NCBI GenBank assembly: GCA_038380435.1
Contig: JAWZYU010000661.1
Span: 25,861-89,860, forward strand
DNA from: Ryuthela nishihirai
Taxonomy: Eukaryota; Arthropoda; Arachnida; Araneae; Heptathelidae
Length of the DNA stretch: 64,000 bases
Direction of reading: 5' to 3'
The notes under the pieces were generated by a model. It searched no databases and was not told the origin of the DNA. It saw only the letters and a list, made by a program, of their open reading frames with translations. Position numbers and translations under genes: made by a program. Positions 11,640-21,450 of the stretch are shown piece after piece. Positions within the stretch are counted from its first letter, which is position 1. The number at the start of each line of letters is the position of its first letter.

Positions 11640-12225
11640 CTACAAAATAATAAATGGGTGGGGTAAGTGACGTAATCGAACTGGAAAAAAGTAAATGGGG
11701 GGGCAAGGGATTGGATTGGATTGTTTTACCTCTGAGCGGCACTTTTTTTGCACACCATGGGCTAAATGGCCAGGTCACAAGGACCCCGAAGGCTCAGAGA
11801 AGGTTGGGGGGGGAGGGGACCCACTGGAACAGCTGTTGGGAGACAGATGGTAGCCTCCCGTCAAGGCCATCCAGCGTGTTCTTTATCGTGCACAGGGTAT
11901 GGCTCTCCCGCACACGGGGCCACGGCTTAACGTCCCATCCGACGGACGGCGGCCTTTCCAAGCCCATCGGTGTCCCCTACTGACCGTGGGCAGGGCGGGG
12001 AATTTTGCGGAGATAAATCTCAACGCTGACCCAGCTGGGACTCGAACCTGGAAACTACAGATTACGAGCCTGGCGCGCTACCGACTGAGCCACCCCCGCT
12101 CCAGGGGCAAGGGACATAATTGAGTAGGGGAAAAAGTAAATGAAGGTAAATGACGTAATCGAAGAGGGAAAAAAAATAACCGAGGAGCAAGTGACGTAAT
12201 GGAGCAGTAAAAAGTAAATAGGGGG
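11640..12225. repeat. Short diverged tandem repeat, interrupted by SINE-A
   Basis: Units of roughly 35-45 bp built from GTGACGTAATCGA, an A-run, GTAAATG and GGGGCAAG occur at about 11660-11710 and 12104-12225. A SINE-A copy sits between. Confidence 0.6.
11711..12103 (-). mobile_element. SINE-A, full length, AATCC tail
   Basis: Complete copy with tail TTGGATTGGATTG. TSD GGGGCAAGGGA at 11700-11710 and 12104-12114. Confidence 0.94.
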
Positions 12226-12370
12226 GCAAGAAATTGGATTTATATTGCAGTGTAACATCCCCCCCCCCCTGTGTTTTGAGGCTCTATAAAAAGCTTTCTT
12301 AAAAAAATGCGTGAAATATGCACAAGTTTAATAATTTTTTGACCCCCCCCCTGGCTCCCCCCACATCTGA
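12226..12370 (-). repeat. Rep-C dispersed repeat copy with C-run
   Basis: Contains AAGAAATTGGATTT, TGCAGTGTAACATC, a run of C, then AGGCTCTATAAA and CACAAGTTTAATAA. The same order recurs at 21325-21443, 23813-24010 and 51798-52000, and in reverse at 14105-14345 and 39345-39525. The family is not recognised. Confidence 0.65.
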
Positions 12371-12701
12371 TTTGGTTTGGTCATGTCCTTCAGGAAATTA
12401 TTTAAAAGAAAAAGACCATACGAAAGTTTGTTAAGTGGTACATTGAAGAAATAACTTTAATAATTTTCGGAAACAAATACATGGAGGAAAAATTTTAATT
12501 ATACTTATACAAATATTAATAATTCTTGTTACTAAATATAAAAGCTTATTAAATAAGTATATAAAAATATATCTCTAAAATATTATTGTTTGTGATAAAT
12601 ATATATTTATGTTAGAGTTAAAACTCAATTTCAGTTAATTCCAGTTTTGCCTAGTCATTACTAGCAATTCCATTTTTGCCTAGTCATTACTAGCAATGAC
12701 G
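12371..12701. other. AT-rich spacer
   Basis: No gene seen. A short direct repeat CAATTCCATTTTTGCCTAG (or close) occurs near 12640-12690. Confidence 0.45.
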
Positions 12702-12714
12702 AAATCAATTTAGG

Positions 12715-13098
12715 TTGGGTTGTTTTACCTCTGAGCGGCACTTTTTTGCACACCATGGGCTAAATGGCCAGGTCACATGGACCCCAAAGGCTCAGAGAAG
12801 GTTGGGGGAGGGGACCCACTGGAACAGTTGTTGGGAGACAGATGGTAGCCTCCCGTCAAGACCATCCAGCGTGTTCTTTAACGTGCACAGGGTATGGTTC
12901 TCCCGCACACGGGGCCACGGCTTAATGTCCCATCCGACGGACGGCGGCCTTTCCAAGCCCATCGGTATCCCCTACTGACGGTGGGCAGGGCGGGGAATTT
13001 TGCGGAGATAAATCTCAACGCTGACCCAGCTGGGACTCGAACCTGGGAACTACAGATTACGAGCCTGGCGCGCTACCGACTAAGCCACCCCCGCCCCA
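12715..13098 (-). mobile_element. SINE-A, full length
   Basis: Complete copy, perfect TSD AAATCAATTTAGG at 12702-12714 and 13099-13111. Confidence 0.95.
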
Positions 13099-13111
13099 AA
13101 ATCAATTTAGG

Positions 13112-13695
13112 AGAACACGAATTCTCTTCAGGAATGATAGTATTCACTAAAATTTCAATTAAAACTAATTTTCTCACAGATATTTTTAGTCAATACAAGT
13201 TTAAACTGGAAAACAAAGTCAGAAATATTAAAATTAGATTAAGAAATAAATTTCTATATCGAACAAAATTGTTTCGATTATCATTACATAGAACAAAAAC
13301 GTAAATATTTAGCTATAAAAAATTTATTGTGTTATTAATTATTGCAGAAAACAAAATGTTTCTTTTTTACTTCAAAAAAAAAACAAAAAAAAACCATACA
13401 AATAATTAATAAGTAATTTTTATTTGTTTATTTTTGCAGGATAAAGCATTATGTTATTTTACCTTTAATATTATGTGGCTTTTACTGTAATTTACGTAAT
13501 CTGACGAATTTGATAAGTGACTCGAAAATTCTGATAGTCTGACTTGAATTTGACAATTGGAAGGAAAATGATATTGAATGGACTTTGATTTTACAAAAAA
13601 AAAAATGAAATTTATAATAAGATACACATAGGGCGGGCGGCTATTTTGTCGCCCGAGGCGAACTTGGACTCTACCATCCATTTCTCCAACTGTAA
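13112..13695. other. AT-rich spacer
   Basis: Long A/T runs. No gene or element recognised. Confidence 0.45.
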
Positions 13696-14089
13696 GGGGG
13701 CGGGGGTGGCTCAGTCGGTAGCGTGCCAGGCTCGTAATCTGTAGTTCCCAGGTTCGAGTTCCAGCTGGATCAGCTTTGAGATTTATCTACGCAAAAATTC
13801 CCCGCCCTGCCCACGGTCAGTAGGGGACACCGATGGGCTTGGAAAGGCCGCCGTCCGTCGGATGGGACGTTAAGCCGTGGCCCCGTGTGTGGGAGAGCCA
13901 TACCCTGTGCACGTTAAAGGACACGCTGGATGGCCTTGACGGGAGGCTACCATCTGTCTCCCAACAGCTGTTCCAGTGGGTCCCCTTCCCCCAACCTTCT
14001 CTGAACCTTCGGGATCCTTGTGACCTGGCCATTTAGCCCATGGTGTGCAAAAAAGTGTCGCTCAGAGGTGAAACAACCCGAAACAACCC
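13696..14089 (+). mobile_element. SINE-A, full length
   Basis: Head GGGGGCGGGGGTGGCTCAG to tail AAACAACCC, somewhat diverged (CTTGTGACC, CCGAAACAACCC tail). No clear TSD. Confidence 0.9.
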
Positions 14090-14104
14090 AGTAATACAGC
14101 TCCC

Positions 14105-14345
14105 CCTCCCTCTTTCAGAATGCGAGTAAGGGTAAAAGAGGCAAAAATTGTTAAATAATTATATTTTAGGCATTTTTCACGAAATCGTTTTAAAACTGAG
14201 AGGAGGGGGAAAATGTTATAGCGCTTTGGAAATCAAGTCTCTTGACTTCCCTTTTTCTTTTTCTTTTCGGCGCTTTTTTCTTGGTCGACGTATCCTTATT
14301 TCCATTCGATTTTTTTCCCCTCGATTTTTTTCTAGATATGGGATT
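14105..14345 (+). repeat. Rep-C dispersed repeat, opposite orientation
   Basis: Shares CTTTTCAGAAT-like, GAGGCAAAAAT, GGGAAAATGTTATAG and GGAAATCAAGTCTCTT blocks with 39345-39525. It is the reverse complement of the copies at 12226 and 21325. Confidence 0.6.
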
Positions 14346-15060
14346 TGCTCAGACCTACCATCAAATATGCATGCCCATTATGGGGGGTTGTGTTGTTTTA
14401 CTTCTGAGCGGCACTTTTTTGCACACCATGGGCTAAATGGCCACGTCACATGGACCCCGAAGGCTCAGAGAAGGTTGGGGGAGGGGACCCACTGGAATGC
14501 TGTTGGGAGACAGATGGTAGCCTCCCGTCAAGGCCATCCAGCGTGTTCTTTAACGTGCACAGGGTATGGCTCTCCCGCACACGGGGGCACGTCTTAACGT
14601 CCCATCCGACGGACGGCGGCCTTTCCAAGCCCATCGGTGTCCCCTACTGACCGTGGGCAGGGAGGGGAATTTTGCGGAGATAAATCTCAACGCTGACCCA
14701 GCTGGGACTCAAACCTGGGAACTACAGATTACGAGCCTGGCGCGCTACCGACTGAGCCACCCCCGCCCTCATTATGGGGGGTATACGAGCAAGATTATTC
14801 TAGACTCACTATAAGCTTTTCAGAATAAATGCCTAAAATCAGCTGCTGATGGTCCATTGTAGTACGTAAGAAACAACAACCTACATAAGGACCTGCAAAT
14901 TGAACATGTCAACGTATTTAACAAAAGAAATGCTACAGATTTCTTCAAAATTATTGGAAACAATTCGAATGAGTTTGTTAAAAAAATTGCTGAATATCAT
15001 TACACCTTTCATCTAACGGTCCAACGACCTGTCTATTTCTCTTCTGATTAAGACAATTTT
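14340..15060 (+). pseudogene. Jockey-like LINE reverse transcriptase C-terminal relic, split by SINE-A
   Basis: Reading 14346-14388 and continuing at 14783 gives LLRPTIKYACPLWG, the block that ends the RT thumb region in jockey-type LINEs. After frame changes, CLRSAADGPLYVRNNNLHKDLQIEHV follows at about 14828-14910, matching the family motif in which an aromatic-VRN-x-x-LH-x-DL pattern closes the protein. Stops and shifts abound. SINE-A (14389-14769) is inserted exactly within the LWG codons. Assignment is by motif only. Confidence 0.7.
14389..14769 (-). mobile_element. SINE-A, full length, in LINE relic
   Basis: Complete copy, perfect TSD CATTATGGGGGGT at 14376-14388 and 14770-14782. The duplicated target is LINE coding sequence. 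Confidence 0.95.
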
Positions 15061-15070
15061 TCATTAGTGT

Positions 15071-15456
15071 GTTGGGTTGTTTTACCTCTGAGCGGCACTT
15101 TTTTGCACACCATGGTCTAAATGGCCAGGTCACATGGACTCCGAAGGCTCAGAGAAGGTTGGGGCAAGGGACCCACTGGAACAGCCGTTGGGAGACAGAT
15201 GGTAGCCTCCCGTCAAGGCCATCTAGCGTGTTCTTTAACGTGCACAGGGTATGGCTCTCCCGCACATGGGGTCACGGCTTAACATCCCATCCGACGGACG
15301 GCAGCCTTTCCAAGCCAATCGGTGTCCCCTACTGACCGTGGGCAGGGCGGAGAATTTTTGCGGAGATAAATCTCAACGCTGACCCAGGTGGGACTCGAAC
15401 CTGGGAACTACAGATTACGAGCCTGGCGCGCTACCGACTGAGCCACCCCCGCGCCC
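15071..15456 (-). mobile_element. SINE-A, full length
   Basis: Tail to head complete. It abuts an RTE 3' fragment on its right. No TSD visible, so one flank may have been lost. Confidence 0.9.
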
Positions 15457-15457
15457 T

Positions 15458-15672
15458 AGGACCTTGTTAGAAATATGAGCTGCACCTATTGGATTTTGAG
15501 CACTGCAGGACAAATCTAGCAAGGTCCATTTGATACTGTCCACCCATTACATTCTAGGTGTGGTCTGCAGTGCCCAGAATGCAATAATCCAATAGTTGTA
15601 GCTCAGAACAGACAGGTTGGAGAACTAATTACGCAGTCTAGTTGAACTTTCGTAGACCATGGCTGCTTGAGA
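15458..15672 (+). mobile_element. RTE LINE 3'-end fragment with an internal palindromic insert
   Basis: GGACCTTGTTAGAA (15459) and GTAGCTCAGAACAG up to CCATGGCTGCTTGAG (about 15598-15671) match 2553-2566 and 2593-2669 of the LINE at the window start. Between them, 15474-15604 forms imperfect inverted repeats (TGAGCTGCACCTATTGGAT against ATCCAATAGTTGTAGCTCA), which look like a small MITE within the LINE end. Confidence 0.7.
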
Positions 15673-15688
15673 ATTTCGTATGTATGTA

Positions 15689-15903
15689 CAGTCGCTCAAA
15701 AAAGTATCCGAACACTGTGGTTGATTGCAAAATTCAGAAAAAATATCTGGCATTGATTTTTTTAGAAATTAGTCATCTGGCAACCTTCGTCTCACGTGAC
15801 ACGAAGGTTGCCAGATGACTAATTTCTAAAGAAAATCAATGCCAGATAATTTTTCTGAATTTTGCAATCAACCACAGTGTTCGGATACTTTTTTGAGCGA
15901 CTG
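15689..15903. mobile_element. Palindromic Tc1-type MITE, copy 1
   Basis: 215 bp, flanked by TA at 15687-15688 and 15904-15905. It is almost a perfect palindrome: ends CAGTCGCTCAAAAAAGTATC, centre about CACGTGACACGAAGG, arms about 107 bp with hardly any loop. It has no coding capacity. The ends and TA target fit Tc1/mariner. A second copy is at 46056-46269. Confidence 0.88.
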
Positions 15904-16004
15904 TACATACTTCGTCGTATGTATCATGGTAGTCTGCAAATTTCGACTTTTTCGATTCTCTGCGTATAGTTATCGCAGAAATGGGGTGTCAAGTATTTCT
16001 AGCG

Positions 16005-16275
16005 GTCTTCTCCTTCAGCTGATGAACTGTAGCAGCTCTGTTTAGCGGTCATCTCTCTTAACTGATGAACTACAGCAGCTCTGTTTAGCGGTCATCTCTT
16101 TCAGTTGATGAACTGCAGCAACTCTGTTTAGCGATATATCTCTCAACTGATGAATGTAGCTGCTCTGTTTAGCGGTCATCTCTATCAACTGATGAACTGT
16201 AGCAGCTCTGTTCATCTTTCTTAACTGATAAGCGGTCATCTTTCTTAACTGATGAACTGTAGCAGCTCCGTTTTG
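16005..16275. repeat. 43-bp tandem repeat, about six units
   Basis: Units around AGCGGTCATCTCT, AACTGATGAACTGTAGCAGC and TCTGTTT repeat here; the last two are shortened. Confidence 0.85.
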
Positions 16276-16720
16276 CCGTAGAGTTCGTGCTAATAAACGC
16301 TGTCAAGAGCATTTTTCCTCCCGCATTTGCCACGATTATCGGACGTTTTTTGAGACAGATGTCCATTCTCCATACACTTGGAATATTGCGCTCCGTGTTT
16401 TTCCGACTATTTTCATCACCTCAGCTACGGATGCTCTTGCCATTTGCGCTCCAACGATACCTGCAATGATTGCTAACCATTCGACCACGGGTCAAATGGT
16501 TCATTGATGAACCTCCAATGAGAGAGATGACCGCTCCAACAATTAATCTGAAAGGAGTTCATCGTCAGTCAGATAAGCTTTTTATTTATGTAGCACTTGA
16601 CTCTGCTTCCAACCGTATTTTTATGGCTTTTATAGGACTTCCTAATGATGCAGAATACTTACGTCGTTAGAAAATTTTGCAAATATTGGCGTGCTTCACG
16701 GTACTTCGCACAAGATTCTC
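16276..16720. other. Unrecognised stretch with short open frames
   Basis: Open frames at 16287-16469 and 16470-16670 abut in adjacent frames. Residues such as KWFIDEPPMREMTAPTINL are not obviously repeat-derived, but I cannot assign a family. It could be an old transposon or exon fragment. Confidence 0.25.
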
Positions 16721-16730
16721 TCTTCGTAAT

Positions 16731-17117
16731 GGGGCGGGGGTGGCTCAGTTGGTAGCGCGCCAGGCTCGTAATCTGTAGTTCCCAGGTTCGAGTCCCAGTT
16801 GGGTCAGCGTTGAGATTTATTTCCGCAAAACTCCCCGCCGTGCCCACGATCAGTAGGGGACACCGATGAGCTTGGAAAGGCCGCCGCCCGTCGGATGGGA
16901 CGTTAAGCCGTGGCCCCGTGTGCGGGAGAGCCATACCCTGTGCACGTTAAAGAACACGCTGGATGGCCTTGACGGGAGGCTACCATCTGTCTCCCAACAG
17001 CTGTTCCAGTGGGTCCCCTCCCCCAACCTTCTCTGAGCCTTCGGGGTCCATGTGACCTGGCCATTTAGCCCATGGTGTGCAAAAAAGTGCCGCTCAGAGG
17101 TAAAACAACCCAACCCA
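16731..17117 (+). mobile_element. SINE-A, full length
   Basis: Head to tail complete; TSD TCTTCGTAAT at 16721-16730 and 17120-17129. Confidence 0.94.
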
Positions 17118-17378
17118 AGTCTTCGTAATAATTTGGCCAGGAGATATAAGCTTTAGACTTATGTCTCTGTCTTAGAAACCGGAAGGAAAAAGCATCACTG
17201 ATCTTCGAATGAACAAGTTTTAAACGATTTCAGCTCTTACGTCATCAACTCATGATTTGCGAAAGAACAAAGATCACATTTCAATACATACATATACATC
17301 ATTAACTTATAATCTTCGAATGAAAAAAACTGTACGAATTAAAAGTTATATATTAATCAGGTATGCTTTTCAAATGAG

Positions 17379-17770
17379 TTGTTTGGGTTGGGTTGTTTTA
17401 CCTGTGAGCGGCACTTTTTTGCACACCATGGGGTAAATGGCCAGGTCACATGGACCCCGATGGTTCAGAGAAGGTTGGGGGAGGGGACCCACTGGAACAG
17501 CTGTTGGGAGACAGATGTCAGCCTCCCGTCAAGGCCATCCAGCGTGTTCTTTAACGTGCACAGGGTATGTCTCTCCCGCACACGGGATCACGGCTTAACG
17601 TCCCATCCGACGGACGGCGGCCTTTCCAAGCCCATCGGTGTCGCCTACTGACCGTGGGCAGGGCGGGGAATTTTGCGGAGATAAATCTCAACGCTGACCC
17701 AGCTGGGACTCGAACTTGGGAACTACAGATTACAAGCCTGGCGCGCTACCCACTGAGCCACCCCCGTCCC
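17379..17770 (-). mobile_element. SINE-A, full length, in tandem array
   Basis: Complete copy; TSD TTCAAATGAG at 17369-17378 and 17771-17780. The target is a unit of the AT-rich array. Confidence 0.94.
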
Positions 17771-17830
17771 TTCAAATGAGCAAATCCTAACGCGTTTGAA
17801 TGTAGATTACTAATTTGTGATCTTCTAAAG

Positions 17831-18027
17831 TAGGAATTCTAAACGTGGGGTACGCGGTAAAATTTTCGGGTAAGCCGTGAGAGCTCAAAAGTCGTTAGAT
17901 CTAGTAACAAAGTAAAAATAACCATTGTTATACTATAACTATAGTTTTATCTATCTATACAAGGGGTACACCAGTTGCATACACATTTCCAGGAGGTACG
18001 TGAAGCATAAAAGGTTGAGAACCACTG
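17831..18027 (+). mobile_element. hAT-type MITE (family N1)
   Basis: 197 bp with a perfect 8-bp TSD TTCTAAAG at 17823-17830 and 18028-18035. The right end reads GGTTGAGAACCACTG; the left end is a diverged partner (TAGGAATTCTAAACG). The 8-bp TSD and CAGTGGTTCTCAA ends are typical of hAT elements. No ORF. Relatives lie at 38539, 38748, 60721 and 62872 and in the terminal array. Confidence 0.88.
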
Positions 18028-18569
18028 TTCTAAAGAGACAATTTCATGACCTGGAAGACGTCATTTTCTCATGTTCTTCGAATGAGTGAATTCTACCACA
18101 TTGTATGATCATCACTGTATGTATGATCTTAGAATGAGTAAAAAGTTCGACTAGGATATATGAATCACCAATTCATGATCCTTAAATTAGAAAATCCTTC
18201 AAATTTGAATTCAGATACAATAATATGTCGCTAACTTCATGTGAGAAGATTGTATGAACTAGAAGATCTACATCACCAATTTACGATCTTCGAATATCAA
18301 ATTTCACCGCACTGGACATATCATCATTTCATGAATTTCGAACGAAGGATTTTTTGGTACTTGAACTGATATACCATCAACTCATGATCTTTGAATACGA
18401 AAATTCTATTGCATTTGAATTTTGAACTCACATCACACTAACTAATGATCTTCGAATGACCAAATTCAATTGCATTTCAACATAGATATCACTAAATCGT
18501 GATCTTTAAATAAAAAAAAACATCGCTTCTATTCCATTTATACACATATTATTAATTCATGATCCTCTA

Positions 18570-18954
18570 GGGGCGGGGGTGGCTCAGTCGGTAACGCGTC
18601 AGGCTCGTAATCTGTAGTTCCCAGGTTCGAGTCCCAGCTGGGTCAGCGTTGAGATTTATCTCCGCAAAATTTCCCGCCTTACCCACGGTCAGTAGGGGAC
18701 ACCGATGGGCTTGGAAAGGCCGCCGTCCGTCGGATGGGACGTTAAGCCGTGGCCCCGTGTGCGGGAGAGCCATACCCTGTGCACGTTAAAGAACACGCCG
18801 GATGGCCTTGACGGGAGGCTACCATCTGTCTCCCAACAGCTGTTCCAGTGGGTTCCCTCCCCCAACCTTCTCTGAGCCTTCGGGGTCCATGTGACCTGGC
18901 CATTTAGCCCATGGTGTGCAAAAAAGTGCCGCTCAGAGGTAAAACAACCCAACC
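18570..18954 (+). mobile_element. SINE-A, full length, in tandem array
   Basis: TSD CATGATCCTCTA at 18558-18569, with CATGATCCCCTA at 18955-18966 (one mismatch). Its last 26 bp belong to the duplicated segment that starts at 18929. Confidence 0.93.
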
Positions 18955-19287
18955 CATGATCCCCTAATGAAAAAATTACGTTGCATTTGAACACACACAT
19001 CACTAACTCATTATATCGTCGAATGAGCAAGTTCCATTGCATTTGAACTCATGCCACTAACTCATAATATTCGAATGTACAAATTCTATTGCATACATAC
19101 TTCACAAACTCATGATCTTTGAATAAGCATATTCTATGAACTCGAAGACGACTTATCACCAGTCGACATCACGAACTTATCACTTTGTAATAAAATAAGT
19201 TATCTGATTCAAACACAGATAAATAGTCGAGTTACGATCTTTGAAGTCAGAAAAATGACAACAGCTTTGAAGAAAAAGAAACCCTGC

Positions 19288-19362
19288 CTACCTTTCGAAT
19301 TTGAACCTAGGTCCCCTGAGGTCTGTTGCCAAACATGCCTGACTGCCTAGTCACTGAGAATA
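19288..19362 (-). other. tRNA-like segment (decayed tRNA gene or SINE head)
   Basis: On the minus strand it reads GTGACTAGGCAGTCAGGC (A-box-like), then GGACCTAGGTTCAAATTCGA (B-box-like), at tRNA spacing. No clean cloverleaf. Repeated in copy 2 near 21810-21884. Confidence 0.4.
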
Positions 19363-19797
19363 CATGATCAAGATATTTTAGATTCTAATCACCGTTTAGG
19401 TCCAACGTTTGCTCCACTGCACATTCCACGTGATATTTTTATTTTTCGTTCCTCAGTCTATTCTTCAAACTTCTTCCTACTTCCCTTTTCGCTTTTTTTT
19501 TCAGGGATTACAAATGAGTTTCGAAATTACGTGACTTGATTCTCTGGCGGGAAAAGAGAAGACCTCTCCTTGACACTTGATACGAGACTTGTCATTACAA
19601 ATCGCCATGTAAAAAATCACCTAGGAAGGCCACTTTTCAGCGGAAATAAAGACAGCCTTGCTTTACACTTGATTTGAACCCATGCCCCTTGCGTTTTCAT
19701 TAGGACAAACTATGTGATCTTCCACTGGAAAGAAACCAGGAGTTATGTAAAAGGAATTTGATGAGGAATTTATTTACTTCCCTTTGCTTCTTTCATT

Positions 19798-19862
19798 GAT
19801 TGTCCAGAGGTTAGCGTCGTTGGGTGTGGTGCAAACGGATGCAGGTTCGAATCTCAAATAGG
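19798..19862 (+). other. tRNA-like segment (decayed tRNA gene or SINE head)
   Basis: GTCCAGAGGTTAGCGTCGTT followed by CAGGTTCGAATCTC gives A- and B-box-like blocks. Similar B-box sequences lead AGGCATGAATATTTC-type stretches at about 20490 and 20655, so a small tRNA-headed repeat family is likely. Repeated in copy 2 near 22320-22385. Confidence 0.4.
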
Positions 19863-19984
19863 GCATGAATATTTCTTTGATTTCCATTCTGTGTCACCTT
19901 TTTTGCTGAGGACGTTTTTCGAGAACTTTCTCTACAGCGTATTATGCTCTTAGGCAACAATCACGTCTCCGAGTCCGAGCCCTG

Positions 19985-20475
19985 TACATCAGATCTCTGC
20001 GTATTATGCTTCAGATTCCGTGGGTCTTTTGACTCTGATCCCGAGAGTCTTACACCTAAGATTCCGAGAGTCTTACACCTCAGATCCCGAGTGTCTTATT
20101 TCTCAGATCCCAAGTGTCTTTTGCATCAGATCTCTAGTACCTTATGTTTCAGATTCCGTTCGCCTTTTGCCTCAGATCTCTAGCATCTTATGCCTCAGAT
20201 CTCTAGCATCTTATGCCTCAGATTGCATGCATCTTTTGCCTCAGATCCCGAGTGTCTTTTGTCTCATATCTCTAGCGTCTTATGCATCAGATTTTGTTGG
20301 TCTTTTACCTCAGATTCCGAGTGTCTTATGCATCAGACCCCGATTGCCTTTTGCCCCAGATCCCGAGCGTCTTTTACCTCAGATTCCGAGTGTCTTATGC
20401 ATCAGACCCCGATTGTCTTTTGCCCCAGATCCCGAGCGTCTGTTGCTTCAGATCTCTAGCGTCCTTGAATATAGA
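19985..20475. repeat. 22-bp minisatellite in copy 1
   Basis: About 20 units around CTCAGATCCCGAGTGTCTTT, alternating with CAGATCTCTAGCGTCTTATG. The several overlapping open frames here (Leu-Pro-Gln-Ile-rich) are products of the repeat. Confidence 0.88.
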
Positions 20476-20767
20476 GCAAAGAGACCCAGGTTCGATCTCA
20501 GATGAGGCATGAATATTTCGTTCCGATCTTTGTCGGGTTATTTTGCTGTGAACTTTTCACCTTTTTTCAAATACTTTCTGTACAGCGAATTATACTGTCA
20601 GGCTCCTATCATACTTCAGATTCCGAGCATTTTTGGATCCAGCAAAGGGATCTAGGTTCGAATCTCAGACGTGGCATGACTATTTCTTTGTTTCTGAAGA
20701 GCGGTACTCTTCAATGGGACTTACTCGTCCTAGTGATAATGTAAAAAATAGAAATATATATCCTAAT

Positions 20768-20850
20768 ATTCCAGAAATATATTTTTTCAGAATATATTTT
20801 CCAGAATATATTTATTGTTTTAGTTTTCCAGAATATATTTATTGGAATGA
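20768..20850. repeat. Short TTCCAGAATATATTTATT repeat
   Basis: Four to five imperfect units of AATATATTTTCCAG type. Repeated in copy 2 at about 23248-23330. Confidence 0.6.
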
Positions 20851-21324
20851 AAGCAACAAATGCAAAAAAAGGAACAATGATCGACCAATGACAATCCGTA
20901 TAAATGATACAGTGCGAAATAAATTTTACAAAGAGCAATCCTACACATAGCATAGTGAGAGTTTTTGTTTCGGTTTCATTTTTCTGCTTTCGAAATCGGG
21001 CACAGCTTCGTCTTGTGCTTATTTCGACTGGTAAATGGTCACCTACGTTGAGTATCAATTTAGAAGCTTTAGTTGGATGATATCTGTATGGGATATACAT
21101 GACCTTGCTAGCGAAAGAATTAAAGTGTTATATTTTATTAAATAATAAAAGAAATTGAATCTCAAAATCCATAATTTCGAAATGTCAAAAAACTCTCAAT
21201 ATTTCCCTGTCATTATGAATGGAGTTAGTATCACACGATGGTGCTGGCAGGCCCAGATGCAGGAAACATTGAAGTGTGTGTGTGTGGGGGGGGTAATGTA
21301 ATAGCCAACCCCGAAAAGGGTAAA

Positions 21325-21443
21325 AAGGGGGGTGGCAAGAAACTGGATTTGCACTGCAGTATAACATCTCCCCCCCCCCCCGTTTTAGAGTCTTTAAAAT
21401 AAATTCTTGATAAATGCTTGAAATAGTCACAAGTTTTATAATT
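21325..21443 (-). repeat. Rep-C copy with C-run, end of duplication copy 1
   Basis: GGCAAGAAACTGGATTTGC, C-run, then TAGAGTCTTTAAAAT and AGTCACAAGTTTTATAATT. It is cut at the duplication junction. Confidence 0.7.
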
Positions 21444-21450
21444 GCTTGAA

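Larger units (their letters stand above)
17130..19250. repeat. Diverged AT-rich tandem array, about 60-65 bp unit
   Basis: Recurring blocks CATCACTAACTCATGATC, TTCGAATGA and TTCTATTGCATTTGAAC appear in the same order with substitutions and length changes. The array is interrupted by SINE-A at 17379-17770 and 18570-18954 and by a hAT-type MITE at 17831-18027. Confidence 0.75.
18929..21450. repeat. Segmental tandem duplication, copy 1
   Basis: About 2.5 kb repeated directly as 21451-23926 with very few differences. The left breakpoint is inside the SINE-A tail (CCGCTCAGAGGTAAAAC), the right in a Rep-C copy. It contains the last AT-rich array units, tRNA-like segments, a 22-bp minisatellite, a TTCCAGAATATA repeat and Rep-C. 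Confidence 0.93.

Noticed and set aside
13696..13775. Functional tRNA gene in the SINE-A head
   Set aside because: The T stem and acceptor do not close properly and the sequence continues into the SINE body. It is a promoter-bearing head, not a tRNA gene.
19944..20512. Overlapping open frames rich in Leu, Pro, Gln, Ser and Asp
   Set aside because: They come from the 22-bp minisatellite; all frames look alike because the DNA repeats.
20711..21100. 129-codon minus-strand open frame, present twice
   Set aside because: Its presence in two copies is due to the segmental duplication. Part of it covers the TTCCAGAATATA repeat, and no motif is recognised.
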